Shown: positions 15,057-24,951 of the stretch, one piece after another
How the letters are laid out: each line of letters opens with the position of its first letter
How positions within the stretch are numbered: position 1 is the first letter of the stretch
Assembly (NCBI GenBank): GCA_010031285.1
Contig: RHAY01000001.1
Coordinates: 1-34,473, forward strand
Direction: 5' to 3'
From: Methylophilaceae bacterium
GTDB lineage: Bacteria > Pseudomonadota > Gammaproteobacteria > Burkholderiales > Methylophilaceae
DNA length: 34,473 nt
Translations under genes and position numbers: made by a program
Notes under the pieces: model-generated
What the model was told of the DNA's origin: nothing
Databases searched by the model: none
What the model saw: only the letters and a program-made list of their open reading frames with translations

Positions 15057-18000
15057 GTGCGACTTATACAACTTAAATTAGCTGGTTTTAAATCATTTGT
15101 AGATCCCACCACTATACAACTTCAAGGCCAAAGAGTGGGTATAGTTGGTCCCAACGGATGCGGAAAATCCAATATTATGGAGTCCGTAAAATGGGTGCTT
15201 GGCGAATCTTCAGCTAAAGAAATGCGAAGTGAAAATATGGATTCGGTAATTTTTAACGGATCAGAAAATCGCAAACCAATTTCACGAGCGAGCGTCGAAC
15301 TTATCTTTGATAATTCTTTGGGTAAAGCACCTACAGAATGGTCACAATATGCAGAAATTTCAGTAAAGCGCGTTATCGAAAGAGAAAAGGGTTCAACTTA
15401 TTACATTAATAATTTAGCTGTCAGACGCAAAGATATTGCAGATCTCTTTTTAGGAACGGGTTTAGGTGGAAGAGGATATGCCATTATTGGCCAAAATACA
15501 ATTTCACAAATTATTGAAGCCAAGCCTGAGGAACTTAGAAGTTACCTTGAAGAAGCTGCAGGTGTTAGTAAGTATAAAGAACGTCGGCGCGAAACAGAAT
15601 TTAGACTCAGGGATACGCGAGAAAATTTAAGTCGTATTCAAGATGTCCTAAATGAAATTATCCAGCAAATCGCAAAGCTGGAATCTCAAGCAGTCATTGC
15701 AACAAAATATAATGAATTAACAGAAAAACATAAATTTCATCAAGCACAGGTTTGGGTATTAAAGAAACGTGATGCTAGTATTGTTTGGAAAAAAAATCAG
15801 TTTCAGGTTGAGAAACTTGTAAATGAATTGGAGCAACAAACTGCCGCTTTAAGAAAAATTGAAGCCGAGGTAGAAAATTTAAGGCAAGCTCATATTGATG
15901 CTTCCGATGAAATTAATAAGAATCAAGCAAGCTTCTATGAAATCAATGCTGAAGTTTCTAATATTGAAAATAACATTAGAAATCAAAATGAACTTTTAGA
16001 GCGCAGTAAAAAAGAATTAATTGAGATTGAAACAAATCTTGCTAAGAATGCGGACGATCAGCTTAAATTTGCAAAAGACATTGAAGAAGCAGAGATTGAA
16101 AAAGTAGCATTAAGTGAGCTTTATAAAACTAAGGAAGAAAATTTTAATTCACTTAAATCATCAATTCAATCAGTTGAAGCAACATATCTAGATTCAACAG
16201 AGCAATTTAATCAAATTGCAAATCAATTCCAATCGACGCAAGAAAAAATTAATCTTGAAAAGGCAACGATAGACTTCATTCATAAAACTGAAGAAGAAAT
16301 AAATACTCGCATTACATTTTTAAATAATGAGATTAATAATATTGATTTAACCGGGCAATCTTTACTTGAGGAAAAAGAAAGTGATTTAGCTGATAAGAGA
16401 CTACATGTAGAAAAAATCGAGGCTAAGATAGATGAAAACAAATCGCTTGCAACTGACCTTGAGGAGGAAATTGATGCTTTAAGACAGCATCAAATTGAAA
16501 TACAAAAAGAATTAAGTCAAATTGAAGGTGAAATTAAAACGCTGGCGCAAATTCAAGATGACACACAAGGCAATGAAAGTCTCAAAAGTTGGACTTCTCA
16601 ACATAATATCAACACGTCTAATCGCTTGTGGGAAAAACTTAAGATTAAAACAGATTGGGTAACAGCTATTGAATCTGCTCTTGGTGGAAAATTAAATGCA
16701 GTTCTAGCTCAATATGAAACTATCTCTCATAGGCCTCCCGCATCTATGGTGCTTGCTAATTTAAATGCATCTCATGCTTACAAACCAAAAAATAATAAAT
16801 TAAATTCTGCTCTGGATGTAATTGAAATTAGCGATCCGCTTCTAATGAATCTTTTGTCAGAATGGTTATCTAATTGTTATATTATTCCAAAAGGTGAAAG
16901 TTATAAAAATTTCATCGGTAATTTGGAACAAGGCGAATTTTTAGTTAATCAACAAGGCGATATCTTTACCAAAAATAGTGTGTCTTTTTATGGTAAAGAT
17001 GCCTCCCTTAATGGCATTCTTTTGCGCCAAGAAAGACTCAAAGCGCTACAAGAGAAATTTCCATCCATAGATAGAAACTCTAAAGATATATCGAATAAGC
17101 TTAGTGAAGCTGAACTTCAATTAAATGATTATGAAGAGCAAGCCGATTCGTATAGTGAGGAATTAAAGGAAGCTTTAAATGATTTCCATCAAACTGAGAT
17201 TGAAGTTGAAAAAACTCAACAAAGCATAGCCTACGCAAATGAGAAGCATAGCAGTATTACTAACGAGCAAAATGAACTCAAAACAAAATTAACGCAAATT
17301 CAAATTGATAAGACAACTAAATCAAGTCTTATTCATAATTTAGAGAATGATGCACATCGACTTTTAGAACAAAAAACTTTGTCTGAAGATATTAAAAAAA
17401 GACATGAATTAGAATATGAAAGCGCTAGGAAACATGTCAATGAAGCTGAGATTCAACTTCAAGAAAGCCATTTTAATTTAAAAATTATTGGTAATAAAAT
17501 CAATGAATTAAATAATAGAATTAATTTACTTACTGAAGATAATAATGCCCTTAATAACAAAAAAGATTTAGTTAAGACTTCAATTAATACTGAAAGTATT
17601 GAGGCTCTAAAATTGTCTCTGCGCGAAAAAATTACCGTTAAGGATGAAAGAGAGAAAATTCTAATCGCATCGCGAGATAATCTTGCGCAAAAAGAAACCG
17701 ACTTACGTGAAAGTGAACAAAAGAGACTGCAAACCGAGCAGGCAGTTCATCCAATTCGAGATAAACTTGAACAGTCACGCTTAAATGAGCGGGAATCAAA
17801 ATTATTATTTGAGCAATTTCAAAACGAAATTATTGAGTCTCAATTAGATGAGGGTGTTCTTTCAGAATCAATTACAGAAAAAACAACAGTTAAAGAAGTG
17901 CAAGAATTATGTAATAAACTTCAAGAAGAAATTAATTTATTGGGCCCAGTTAACTTAGCAGCCATTCATGAGCTCACATCCGAAAAAGAAAGAAAAGGGT

Positions 18001-18557
18001 ATCTTGATAGTCAAGTAGAGGATTTAACTTCTGCAAGTAATACCTTGGAAGACGCGATAAGACGAATCGATAAAGAAACTCGAGATCGATTGATTGCAAC
18101 GTTTAATGAAGTAAATAAGAATTTTACAGAGTTTTTTAAAGTGCTATTTAATGGCGGACAAGCTCAATTAGAACTTTTAGGCGAAGAGATTTTAGATACA
18201 GGCATTCAAGTTACAGCGCAGCCCCCGGGCAAAAAGAATACGACTATTAGTCAATTGTCAGGTGGGGAGAAAGCATTAACCGCAACCGCTCTTGTATTTG
18301 CTTTATTTAAATTAAATCCAGCTCCATTCTGTCTCATGGATGAAGTTGATGCACCACTTGATGATAGTAATACACTTCGTTTCACCAATATGGTGACTGA
18401 AATGTCTAAAAATACTCAATTTCTTTACGTATCACATAATAAAATTGCTATGGAAATGGCCCAACAACTCATTGGTGTAACGATGCAAGAATCTGGAGTA
18501 TCAAGAATTGTTGAAGTATCTTTAGAAGAAGTAGAGAAAATGGAGTTGGCAAATTAA
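15057..18557 (+). CDS. smc: Chromosome partition protein SMC
   Basis: SMC is the ATP-driven chromosome-condensing subunit. The 1166-residue product has the full architecture. The N-terminal ATPase head carries Walker A GPNGCGKSN (residues 31-39). A long coiled coil runs to about 510, the globular hinge spans about 515-660, and the returning coil leads to the C-terminal head with LSGGEK (from residue 1067) and Walker B FCLMDE (about 1091-1096) plus the D-loop. The start is GTG 15057, chosen because RLIQLKLAGFKSFVDPT is the exact expected N-terminus. The partner genes scpA and scpB are not in the window. It is followed after 22 bases by zipA and then ligA, a known betaproteobacterial order. Confidence 0.97.
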   Translation: MRLIQLKLAGFKSFVDPTTIQLQGQRVGIVGPNGCGKSNIMESVKWVLGESSAKEMRSENMDSVIFNGSENRKPISRASVELIFDNSLGKAPTEWSQYAEISVKRVIEREKGSTYYINNLAVRRKDIADLFLGTGLGGRGYAIIGQNTISQIIEAKPEELRSYLEEAAGVSKYKERRRETEFRLRDTRENLSRIQDVLNEIIQQIAKLESQAVIATKYNELTEKHKFHQAQVWVLKKRDASIVWKKNQFQVEKLVNELEQQTAALRKIEAEVENLRQAHIDASDEINKNQASFYEINAEVSNIENNIRNQNELLERSKKELIEIETNLAKNADDQLKFAKDIEEAEIEKVALSELYKTKEENFNSLKSSIQSVEATYLDSTEQFNQIANQFQSTQEKINLEKATIDFIHKTEEEINTRITFLNNEINNIDLTGQSLLEEKESDLADKRLHVEKIEAKIDENKSLATDLEEEIDALRQHQIEIQKELSQIEGEIKTLAQIQDDTQGNESLKSWTSQHNINTSNRLWEKLKIKTDWVTAIESALGGKLNAVLAQYETISHRPPASMVLANLNASHAYKPKNNKLNSALDVIEISDPLLMNLLSEWLSNCYIIPKGESYKNFIGNLEQGEFLVNQQGDIFTKNSVSFYGKDASLNGILLRQERLKALQEKFPSIDRNSKDISNKLSEAELQLNDYEEQADSYSEELKEALNDFHQTEIEVEKTQQSIAYANEKHSSITNEQNELKTKLTQIQIDKTTKSSLIHNLENDAHRLLEQKTLSEDIKKRHELEYESARKHVNEAEIQLQESHFNLKIIGNKINELNNRINLLTEDNNALNNKKDLVKTSINTESIEALKLSLREKITVKDEREKILIASRDNLAQKETDLRESEQKRLQTEQAVHPIRDKLEQSRLNERESKLLFEQFQNEIIESQLDEGVLSESITEKTTVKEVQELCNKLQEEINLLGPVNLAAIHELTSEKERKGYLDSQVEDLTSASNTLEDAIRRIDKETRDRLIATFNEVNKNFTEFFKVLFNGGQAQLELLGEEILDTGIQVTAQPPGKKNTTISQLSGGEKALTATALVFALFKLNPAPFCLMDEVDAPLDDSNTLRFTNMVTEMSKNTQFLYVSHNKIAMEMAQQLIGVTMQESGVSRIVEVSLEEVEKMELAN

Positions 18558-18579
18558 GATAACAGGGCTTATTTCAAGC

Positions 18580-19602
18580 ATGTCTGACATTCAGTTTGCT
18601 TTGACGATTCTCGCTGTAATAATTATTCTTATCATGATCATTTTTAACTGGATTCGCCTTATCCAGTATCGAAAACAAAATCAGACTGAAAATTCTTTTT
18701 TATCCAAAGATGAAGATGGTTTAAGTCAAGAAGAAAAAAATCCTCACGATCAAGATTTAAGCATCTCTGAGAGATACTTACTTTCAAATTTACCCAAAGA
18801 TATCTACCGTAATATTGATGCTATTGCATTTATTAAACTTAACAAAGCAACTCATGCTATTTCAAAATTAAATCTCAGAGATTTCATTGAATTGCCTCAT
18901 ACGCATATATTTATTCGTAAAAACGAGGATGTATGGACTTCGACAGATGGTATAAGCGGTTCAGTCTCATTTGATCAAATACTTTTATCAGTGCAGTTGG
19001 TAGATCGTCAGGGTCCTTTATCATCAGCGCATACACAAACATTTAGAATGTTGGCAGAAAAAACTAAAAATGACTTGGATGGAAATCTTATTTGGCTGTC
19101 TCACTCAAATATCGAAGATGATGCAAAAGAGCTTAATCAATTTTGTGCTCTTGTAGACCATATAATGACATTAACCCTTATTCCAAAAAATAACGGTATG
19201 TTTGACAACAAAAAGCTTATTGATAAATTAAAAACAGATGGTTTTAAAGAGAATAAAGATGGTTATCATATATTCAAAGGTCGTGATAAACATCCTTTAT
19301 TTCGTATAACTTCATTAAATCAACAACCCTTAAGCTTCAACCTTGATCCTTATATTCAGGGTATTCTTTTCCAAATGGATTTACCGCTAACGTTAAGTTG
19401 CAAAGATTCTTTTGATGTAATGTTGGAATCAATTACTAATTTTCAAAAAGATCTTGATTGTATGCTTGTTGATTCCAATAAAAAAGAGTTGAACATTAAT
19501 CATATTGAAAGAATTCGGTATCAAGTCGAAAAAATTGAAAATCAAATGATCACTAGAAATATTCCCCCCGGAAGCTCTTGTGCACGAAGATTATTTTCTT
19601 AA
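18580..19602 (+). CDS. zipA: Cell division protein ZipA
   Basis: ZipA is a membrane-anchored divisome protein that tethers FtsZ. The 340-residue product has an N-terminal membrane helix at about residues 5-25 followed by the basic stretch RLIQYRKQN, a variable acidic linker, and a C-terminal globular region at about 195-325. That region includes the family-like pattern LTLIPKNNG, GYHIFKG, LFRITSLNQQP and ILFQMDLPL. The sequence is weakly conserved, as is usual for ZipA outside enterobacteria, so position between smc and ligA is important evidence. The stop codon is immediately followed by the ligA start, indicating coupling. Confidence 0.8.
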   Translation: MSDIQFALTILAVIIILIMIIFNWIRLIQYRKQNQTENSFLSKDEDGLSQEEKNPHDQDLSISERYLLSNLPKDIYRNIDAIAFIKLNKATHAISKLNLRDFIELPHTHIFIRKNEDVWTSTDGISGSVSFDQILLSVQLVDRQGPLSSAHTQTFRMLAEKTKNDLDGNLIWLSHSNIEDDAKELNQFCALVDHIMTLTLIPKNNGMFDNKKLIDKLKTDGFKENKDGYHIFKGRDKHPLFRITSLNQQPLSFNLDPYIQGILFQMDLPLTLSCKDSFDVMLESITNFQKDLDCMLVDSNKKELNINHIERIRYQVEKIENQMITRNIPPGSSCARRLFS

Positions 19603-21618
19603 ATGAAAGCCGAAAAAGAAAATATTAAGAAAAAAATTAAAGATTTAATCGAAAAGATAAATACATTCGATTATCAATATTATGTCTTAGACAATCCCTC
19701 TATTTCAGATTTTGAATACGATAAAGTTTTTAGATCGCTTGTTGATTTAGAAAATGCAAATCCTGATTTAATTCAACCAGATTCACCCACCCAACGGGTA
19801 GGTGGTGAGGCCCTAGAAGCTTTCGATAGCGTTATTCATCGTCAAGCAATGTTATCTTTAAATAATGCTTTCGAAGAAGATGAGCTTATTGCTTTCGATA
19901 AACGGATTAAGGATGATATCGGCATTGATGAAGTGGAATATGCTGTTGAACCAAAATTTGATGGTCTCGCAATTACATTAACTTATGAAAATGGCATTTT
20001 CGTTCAAGGCGCTACACGCGGCGATGGTTATACTGGAGAGAATGTCACACACAATTTAAAAACTATTCGCTCAATTCCGACTAAACTTAATCATCCAAAT
20101 CCACCCAAAGTTTTAGAGGTGAGAGGTGAGGTTTTAATGCTCAAAAAAGATTTTGAATTACTCAATCAAAAACAAGAATCTTTAGGTGAAAAAAAATTTG
20201 CAAATCCAAGAAATGCTGCAGCAGGTAGTTTGAGACAGCTTGATCCAAGAATAACCGCAACCAGACCATTAACCTTCTTTTCATATGGTCTTGGTGTATG
20301 CGAACCCAATTTAAACTTAAAAACGCATACAGAGACAATTCAGCTTTTAAAGCAATTTAATTTACCGATTTCTGATTTATCAGCAAGTGTTAAGGGTGTA
20401 AATGGCTTACAAAGCTTTTATGAGAAAGTATTAAAAATAAGAGACTCCCTAGCTTATGATATTGATGGCGTAGTTTACAAAGTGAATTCTTTCAATTATC
20501 AAAATGAATTAGGTTTTGTATCGAGAGCTCCGAGATGGGCAATCGCTCATAAGTTTCCAGCAGAAGAAGCTTTAACTGAAATTTTAGATATTGATGTTCA
20601 AGTAGGTCGAACAGGAGCTATAACTCCTGTGGCACGCCTAAAACCAGTTTTTGTTGGTGGGGTTACTGTGACCAATGCAACTCTTCATAATGAAGATGAA
20701 ATGATTCGCAAGGATATTCATATTGGAGATATTGTAAGTGTCCGAAGAGCAGGGGATGTAATTCCTGAAATTGTAAGGGTTCTCATTGATAAGAGACCAA
20801 AGGCAATCAAGAAATTTAAAATGCCAACGACATGTCCAGAGTGCGGCTCTCCTCTTATGCGTATAGATGATGAGGCTGTAGTGAGATGCTCAGGTGGACT
20901 CATTTGTCCAGCTCAACAAAAACAATCTATTATTCATTTTGCTTCACGAAAGGCCATGGATATCGAAGGTTTAGGGGATAAGTCTGTTGAACAATTAGTA
21001 ACTGTAGGATTAATTCATGGATTACCCGATATATACAAGCTAGAGCTTAAACAATTAATTAACCTCGATCGTATGGCAGAAAAGTCAGGTCAAAACTTAT
21101 TAGATGCTATTGAAAAAAGTAAAAAAACTACATTGCCCCGATTTATATATGCACTTGGTATTCGTAACGTAGGCGAATCAACCGCTAAAGATCTTGCTGA
21201 TTTCTATGGGGATTTAAATGAAATCATGAATCAAACAGAAGAAAGCTTACAGCTTGTGCCTGACATTGGTCCTACAGTTGCAAAATCTATCAGTGATTTT
21301 TTTAAGCAAAATAAGAATAGGGACGTAATTCAATCTCTAATAAAACTTGGTGTTAATTGGCCAAAACATGTAATAAAAAAATCTACTTCAGGAATTTTTG
21401 CGACCAAAACATTTGTTCTTACAGGAACCTTGTCTTCGATGTCTCGCGAAGAAGCGAAATCAATCATTGAAATAAATGGCGGAAAGGTTGCAGGTAGCGT
21501 CTCTAAAAAGACTGATTATGTTGTCGCTGGATCTGATGCTGGAAAAAAGTTAATCGTTGCACAAGAGCTTGGTGTTAAAGTTATTTCTCAAGATGAACTT
21601 TTAAAACTTATCAATTAA
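19603..21618 (+). CDS. ligA: NAD-dependent DNA ligase
   Basis: LigA seals nicks during replication and repair using NAD+. The 671-residue product has the standard length and domain order: domain Ia with YYVLDNPSISDFEYD, the adenylation domain with nucleophile Lys118 in EPKFDGLA, an OB fold with VQVGRTGAITPVA, a Cys4 zinc finger from about residue 411 (CPECGSP, later CSGG and CPAQ), helix-hairpin-helix repeats, and a C-terminal BRCT domain from about 595 (FVLTGTLSSMSREEA). The ATG at 19603 abuts the zipA stop. All catalytic elements seem intact. Confidence 0.97.
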   Translation: MKAEKENIKKKIKDLIEKINTFDYQYYVLDNPSISDFEYDKVFRSLVDLENANPDLIQPDSPTQRVGGEALEAFDSVIHRQAMLSLNNAFEEDELIAFDKRIKDDIGIDEVEYAVEPKFDGLAITLTYENGIFVQGATRGDGYTGENVTHNLKTIRSIPTKLNHPNPPKVLEVRGEVLMLKKDFELLNQKQESLGEKKFANPRNAAAGSLRQLDPRITATRPLTFFSYGLGVCEPNLNLKTHTETIQLLKQFNLPISDLSASVKGVNGLQSFYEKVLKIRDSLAYDIDGVVYKVNSFNYQNELGFVSRAPRWAIAHKFPAEEALTEILDIDVQVGRTGAITPVARLKPVFVGGVTVTNATLHNEDEMIRKDIHIGDIVSVRRAGDVIPEIVRVLIDKRPKAIKKFKMPTTCPECGSPLMRIDDEAVVRCSGGLICPAQQKQSIIHFASRKAMDIEGLGDKSVEQLVTVGLIHGLPDIYKLELKQLINLDRMAEKSGQNLLDAIEKSKKTTLPRFIYALGIRNVGESTAKDLADFYGDLNEIMNQTEESLQLVPDIGPTVAKSISDFFKQNKNRDVIQSLIKLGVNWPKHVIKKSTSGIFATKTFVLTGTLSSMSREEAKSIIEINGGKVAGSVSKKTDYVVAGSDAGKKLIVAQELGVKVISQDELLKLIN

Positions 21619-21624
21619 AAACTT

Positions 21625-22485
21625 ATGAAATTTAAAATACAATTTTTATTAATACTATTTAGCGTATCTTTTTCAAACTGTATCTTTTCAAAGGAAATAA
21701 ATAAATCCTGTGATGAGTTACTAAGTGATAATCAATACGAAGAGGCCTTAAAAACAAAAAAAAGCGAATATAAGTCTGCTTTTTGCCACGGCCAAGCAAA
21801 TCTAAAGCTTCGTCATTACGACGATGCTTTTAACGACTTTAAATTAGCTGATAAATTATCAAAAAATGATATTGATCATTACATGGCTGATTTACTTGAA
21901 GGTATAACTTTAAAAGAAGCTAATAAATTAGATGAAGCCCTTTTACATTTAAAAAATGCTATTTCACGCACTCAAACAAACAAATCTTTCAAGCGTTTAT
22001 ATCTGATTGAAATTGGAGAGACTTTATTGCTTCTCACTAAATACGATGAAGCCGCAAACGCATTCACCGAAGCTTACGGATTAGCTGCAAATGATGATGA
22101 ACGGGCTACTAATTTGGATCGAATAGCTTATGCATATGCGTCAATGAAAAATTTTACAAAAGCTATAGAGTTCGAATTAAAGGCCAATTTGGCTTTTGAT
22201 CGGGCAGGCTTGCTAGGTGAATATGCAGAGTCTGGTATTAATCTAGCTTTGTATTACCTTGAGGTAAATGATTTATCATCCGCTGAAAAAACACTTTTAA
22301 AATTCGAAAAGCTAGCGCGTGACAATGGAGGAATGTATTACCTCGCTAAAGCTTTATATGCAGAGAGCAAATATTATAAAAAGAAATCTAATAATGAACT
22401 TAGTAAATCGAAGCTTGATGAGGCTAATAAGATTGCTCATGATATTGGAGCGGAGGACTTAAAGACGCTTTTTAATGGCAACTAA
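21625..22485 (+). CDS. Secreted or periplasmic TPR-repeat protein of unknown function
   Basis: This 286-residue product starts with a hydrophobic signal sequence (residues 1 to about 22, ending near IFSKE). The Cys in FSNC does not form a proper lipobox because Asn precedes it. The rest is a helical repeat protein with several TPR-like units, for example AFNDFKLADKL, EALLHLKNAI, DEAANAFTEAYGLA and SAEKTLLKFEKLA. TPR proteins act as interaction scaffolds, and nothing identifies the partner. It follows ligA by 6 bases and probably belongs to the smc-zipA-ligA transcript. It converges on the 22546 gene. Confidence 0.75.
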   Translation: MKFKIQFLLILFSVSFSNCIFSKEINKSCDELLSDNQYEEALKTKKSEYKSAFCHGQANLKLRHYDDAFNDFKLADKLSKNDIDHYMADLLEGITLKEANKLDEALLHLKNAISRTQTNKSFKRLYLIEIGETLLLLTKYDEAANAFTEAYGLAANDDERATNLDRIAYAYASMKNFTKAIEFELKANLAFDRAGLLGEYAESGINLALYYLEVNDLSSAEKTLLKFEKLARDNGGMYYLAKALYAESKYYKKKSNNELSKSKLDEANKIAHDIGAEDLKTLFNGN

Positions 22486-22545
22486 TTTAAGATCTGTATT
22501 TAATTTTACATAATATACATTATACGAAATTAATAGTACATAGGA

Positions 22546-22770
22546 TTATCTTTGATAGTCTTTAAACTGCCTAGGTAATGTGTCTTCTTGGACAACAAAC
22601 TCCATCCCCGCCATAGAGCCTACAAAAACTCCAGATTTATATTGCATTCGAATTTTTACTGTATTTAAAGAAATTTCTAATTGGTCTTTGATCCTATAGT
22701 TCAGAATGTATCCAATTACTTTTTTTCCGTTGTCGGTGCAAATCACTTCAACGGCATCCTGATTGTGCAT
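22546..22770 (-). CDS. Hypothetical protein, 74 residues
   Basis: This small ORF is unrecognised but probably real. It starts 9 bases after the preceding gene's stop, and a strong GGAAGG ribosome site (22775-22780) lies 4 bases before its ATG. The product is soluble and alternates hydrophobic and polar residues (EVICTDNGKKVIGYILNY, then FVGSMAGMEFVVQED), suggesting a small beta-rich fold. No catalytic motif is visible. It is the last gene of the minus-strand run, and the 60 bases beyond it show no clear terminator. Confidence 0.6.
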   Translation of the reverse strand: MHNQDAVEVICTDNGKKVIGYILNYRIKDQLEISLNTVKIRMQYKSGVFVGSMAGMEFVVQEDTLPRQFKDYQR

Positions 22771-22779
22771 AAAACCTTC

Positions 22780-23028
22780 CTATAAGTTTTTTTGTATGAA
22801 GATAAGTTCTTGTATGGGGTCAACATAAGCTTCGTATGATTGTTGAGCCCTCTCATACCAATAACGGCTATTGAACTCATCACCTTCGATCTTATGGAGT
22901 ACAGCATGAATCCAATAAGCTTGGGTAGAATGGAGATCTTGAACGATTTTGTGAGAGGCATCCCACGCATCGTTAATTGCGAAAGCAATCGCTTGGTTAA
23001 GTAGCTCCTTATGTGTTGAGCCACTCAT
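22780..23028 (-). CDS. Hypothetical protein, 82 residues
   Basis: This small soluble helical protein has no signal peptide. The segment WIHAVLHKIEGDEFNSRYWYERA is distinctive, and I recall it in unnamed small proteins of betaproteobacteria; no biochemical role is known to me. The N-terminus (LLNQAIAFAINDAWDASHKIVQDLH) resembles one helical-hairpin repeat. It sits 5 bases after the 23034 gene and 9 bases before the 22546 gene in one direction, so the three are likely co-expressed. A 93-residue ORF in another frame over the same bases is a shadow. Confidence 0.65.
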   Translation of the reverse strand: MSGSTHKELLNQAIAFAINDAWDASHKIVQDLHSTQAYWIHAVLHKIEGDEFNSRYWYERAQQSYEAYVDPIQELIFIQKNL

Positions 23029-23033
23029 AAAGC

Positions 23034-23405
23034 TTAGCGGCTATTAAAAAAACCTATGTTATAGACCCTACCATCCATAATTGTTAATTCAGTTTGCTTC
23101 CAGGTATTTTTCTCATCCGACTTAACAAGATTGTTGTAATACCACATTTCGATATTCACGCGCTTATTCGGATTTGCTCGGTCTTCAGTGGGTCTTCCAA
23201 TCACAGAACTTGCATTGGTTGGTTTAACAGACATTTCTTTCCTAGCTGGCTCACCTAAAATTTGAAGTACCTTTTCTTTTGATTTAGCACCAAAAGCATC
23301 TAAAAACTCATTTTCTGTATAAAGTTTTTTTCCTTCAGCTAATACATGAAAAGAAATTCCTAATGCTATGAATATAAATAATATTTTTTTAAGTAATGTT
23401 GACAT
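23034..23405 (-). CDS. Exported small protein of unknown function, 123 residues
   Basis: The product starts with a classical signal peptide (basic MSTLLKK, a hydrophobic core, cleavage predicted after HVLA). The mature region has EFLDAFGAKSKEKVLQILGEPARKE, then EMWYYNNLV and ELTIMDGRVYNIGFF. The pattern of LGEP-x-x-x, then WYY, then a strand ending in GRV resembles BamE/SmpA-like small periplasmic domains, where a chain is judged by the LG-P and W-Y-Y elements. This is only resemblance, and there is no lipobox as in BamE. It lies 8 bases downstream of the MBL hydrolase gene. Confidence 0.6.
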   Translation of the reverse strand: MSTLLKKILFIFIALGISFHVLAEGKKLYTENEFLDAFGAKSKEKVLQILGEPARKEMSVKPTNASSVIGRPTEDRANPNKRVNIEMWYYNNLVKSDEKNTWKQTELTIMDGRVYNIGFFNSR

Positions 23406-23413
23406 ATTAACCT

Positions 23414-24187
23414 TTAATTAATGATGATTTTAAGCCCGTCATATCCAACATCGATATGATCAGGTAATTCTTTTTTTAATGCTTCATATTCTAAATCATG
23501 TGTCATATGAATCAAATATGTTTTAGTAGCTTTTATTCTATTCGCAAAGATCAAGCTTTGTTCAAGATTGATATGCGTGTGATGTTCTTTTAAACGCAAA
23601 CAATCAAGTAATAAGATATCTAAACCGTCTAAAAGTTTCAGAGAGCTCTCAGGAATATCGGATACGTCAGTAAGGTATGCCAAATTTCCTATGCGATAAC
23701 CATAGATTTCTGATTTTCCATGTAAAACAGGAATTGGAGTTACAAGTTCGCTAAAAAGTTGAAATGGATCTTGAATCGGCATTGCTTTTAATACGGGCAT
23801 CTCCCAAAACCCTTTTGGTTCATTTAATGCATATCCGAATTTTAATGCTATATGGTCAAGTGACTCTTTTTTTCCGTAAATAGGTATTTGCATCTTATGC
23901 AACTGACAAAAAGCTCTTAAATCATCTATACCATGGAGGTGATCTGCATGAGTATGCGTATACAATACAGCATCAACTCTCGAAATTGATTCTCTTAGAG
24001 ACTGAAAACGCAAATCAGGGCTGGTATCTATAAGAATATGCTCACCTGAATTTAATTTAATAAGAGATGAGCAACGTGTACGCTTATTTTTTGGGTTGAT
24101 AGATAAGCAAGTTTCACAATTGCATCCAACTACAGGGGTGCCAGCGCTCGATCCAACACCAAGAATAGTTAATTCGAAGGACGGCAT
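23414..24187 (-). CDS. MBL-fold metallohydrolase, PhnP-like
   Basis: This 257-residue metallo-beta-lactamase-fold hydrolase carries the metal motif HTHADH at residues 78-83 and later metal-binding positions in PVLHGKS, LTDVSDIP and MTHD. An N-terminal Cys cluster (GCNCETC) resembles the structural zinc site of PhnP. PhnP cleaves cyclic phosphodiesters in phosphonate use, but no phosphonate genes are present here, so a housekeeping phosphodiesterase role is more likely. The start overlaps the tatD end by 19 bases. Position after tatD is common in proteobacterial genomes. Confidence 0.88.
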   Translation of the reverse strand: MPSFELTILGVGSSAGTPVVGCNCETCLSINPKNKRTRCSSLIKLNSGEHILIDTSPDLRFQSLRESISRVDAVLYTHTHADHLHGIDDLRAFCQLHKMQIPIYGKKESLDHIALKFGYALNEPKGFWEMPVLKAMPIQDPFQLFSELVTPIPVLHGKSEIYGYRIGNLAYLTDVSDIPESSLKLLDGLDILLLDCLRLKEHHTHINLEQSLIFANRIKATKTYLIHMTHDLEYEALKKELPDHIDVGYDGLKIIIN

Positions 24188-24951
24188 TTAGAAAAAAGCT
24201 TAAAGAAATTTTGTGTAGTGACTTGACCAACCTCTTCTACTGAAATATTTTTTAGTTTTGCTATTTCCTGGGCCACATGTATCACATTGGATGGATCATT
24301 TATTTTGCCTCGATAAGGCACGGGTGCCAGATATGGTGAGTCAGTCTCAATAAGCATGCGGTTAAGAGGAATGGCTTTCACAACCTCTTTTAGATCAGTT
24401 GCATTTTTAAATGTCACAATCCCTGAAAATGAAATATAGAAATTAAGTTCAATAGCTTCAAGCGCTACATCAAGAGATTCTGTAAAACAATGCATGACAC
24501 CACCTACTTGATTAGCTCCCTCTTCTCGCATAATTTTTAAAGTGTCTTCTGCAGCATTTCTTGTATGAATAATAAGTGGTAAATTTGATTGAATGGCAGC
24601 TTTAATATGCGTTCTAAAACGATTTCTCTGCCATGTAAGATCGCCTTGTACTCTGAAATAATCTAGTCCAGTTTCGCCAATAGCCACAACTTTATTCTCT
24701 TTAGCAAGACGACATAACTCCTCCAAAGAAGGCTCTGCAATATCTTCATAATCAGGGTGAACGCCAACGGAGGCAAAGATATGGGCGTAGGTATTGGTAA
24801 TCTTAAAGATGTCTGGCAATTTATCTAAAGTAACACTCACACATAAAGCATGGGTAACTTTATTGGATGACATCTTGGAAAGAATAGAATCTATATTTTG
24901 ATATAGCTCTGGAAAATTAATATGGCAATGAGAGTCTATAAATGATGTCAT
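24169..24951 (-). CDS. tatD: TatD-family metal-dependent deoxyribonuclease
   Basis: This 260-residue TIM-barrel hydrolase has the metal-binding DSHCHI motif at residues 6-11, followed by VGVHPDY, GETGLDYF, PLIIHTRNA, MHCFTES and the closing IETDSPYLAP. These are the canonical TatD signatures. TatD proteins are Mg2+-dependent 3'-5' exonucleases implicated in DNA repair and turnover. The start overlaps the end of holB by 4 bases (ATGA). In some relatives a pilZ gene lies between holB and tatD; none is present here. Confidence 0.93.
   Translation of the reverse strand: MTSFIDSHCHINFPELYQNIDSILSKMSSNKVTHALCVSVTLDKLPDIFKITNTYAHIFASVGVHPDYEDIAEPSLEELCRLAKENKVVAIGETGLDYFRVQGDLTWQRNRFRTHIKAAIQSNLPLIIHTRNAAEDTLKIMREEGANQVGGVMHCFTESLDVALEAIELNFYISFSGIVTFKNATDLKEVVKAIPLNRMLIETDSPYLAPVPYRGKINDPSNVIHVAQEIAKLKNISVEEVGQVTTQNFFKLFSKCRPSN

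Noticed and set aside
22743..23024. 93-codon minus-strand ORF overlapping two small genes
   Set aside because: The two overlapping ORFs have better starts, spacing and protein-like composition.
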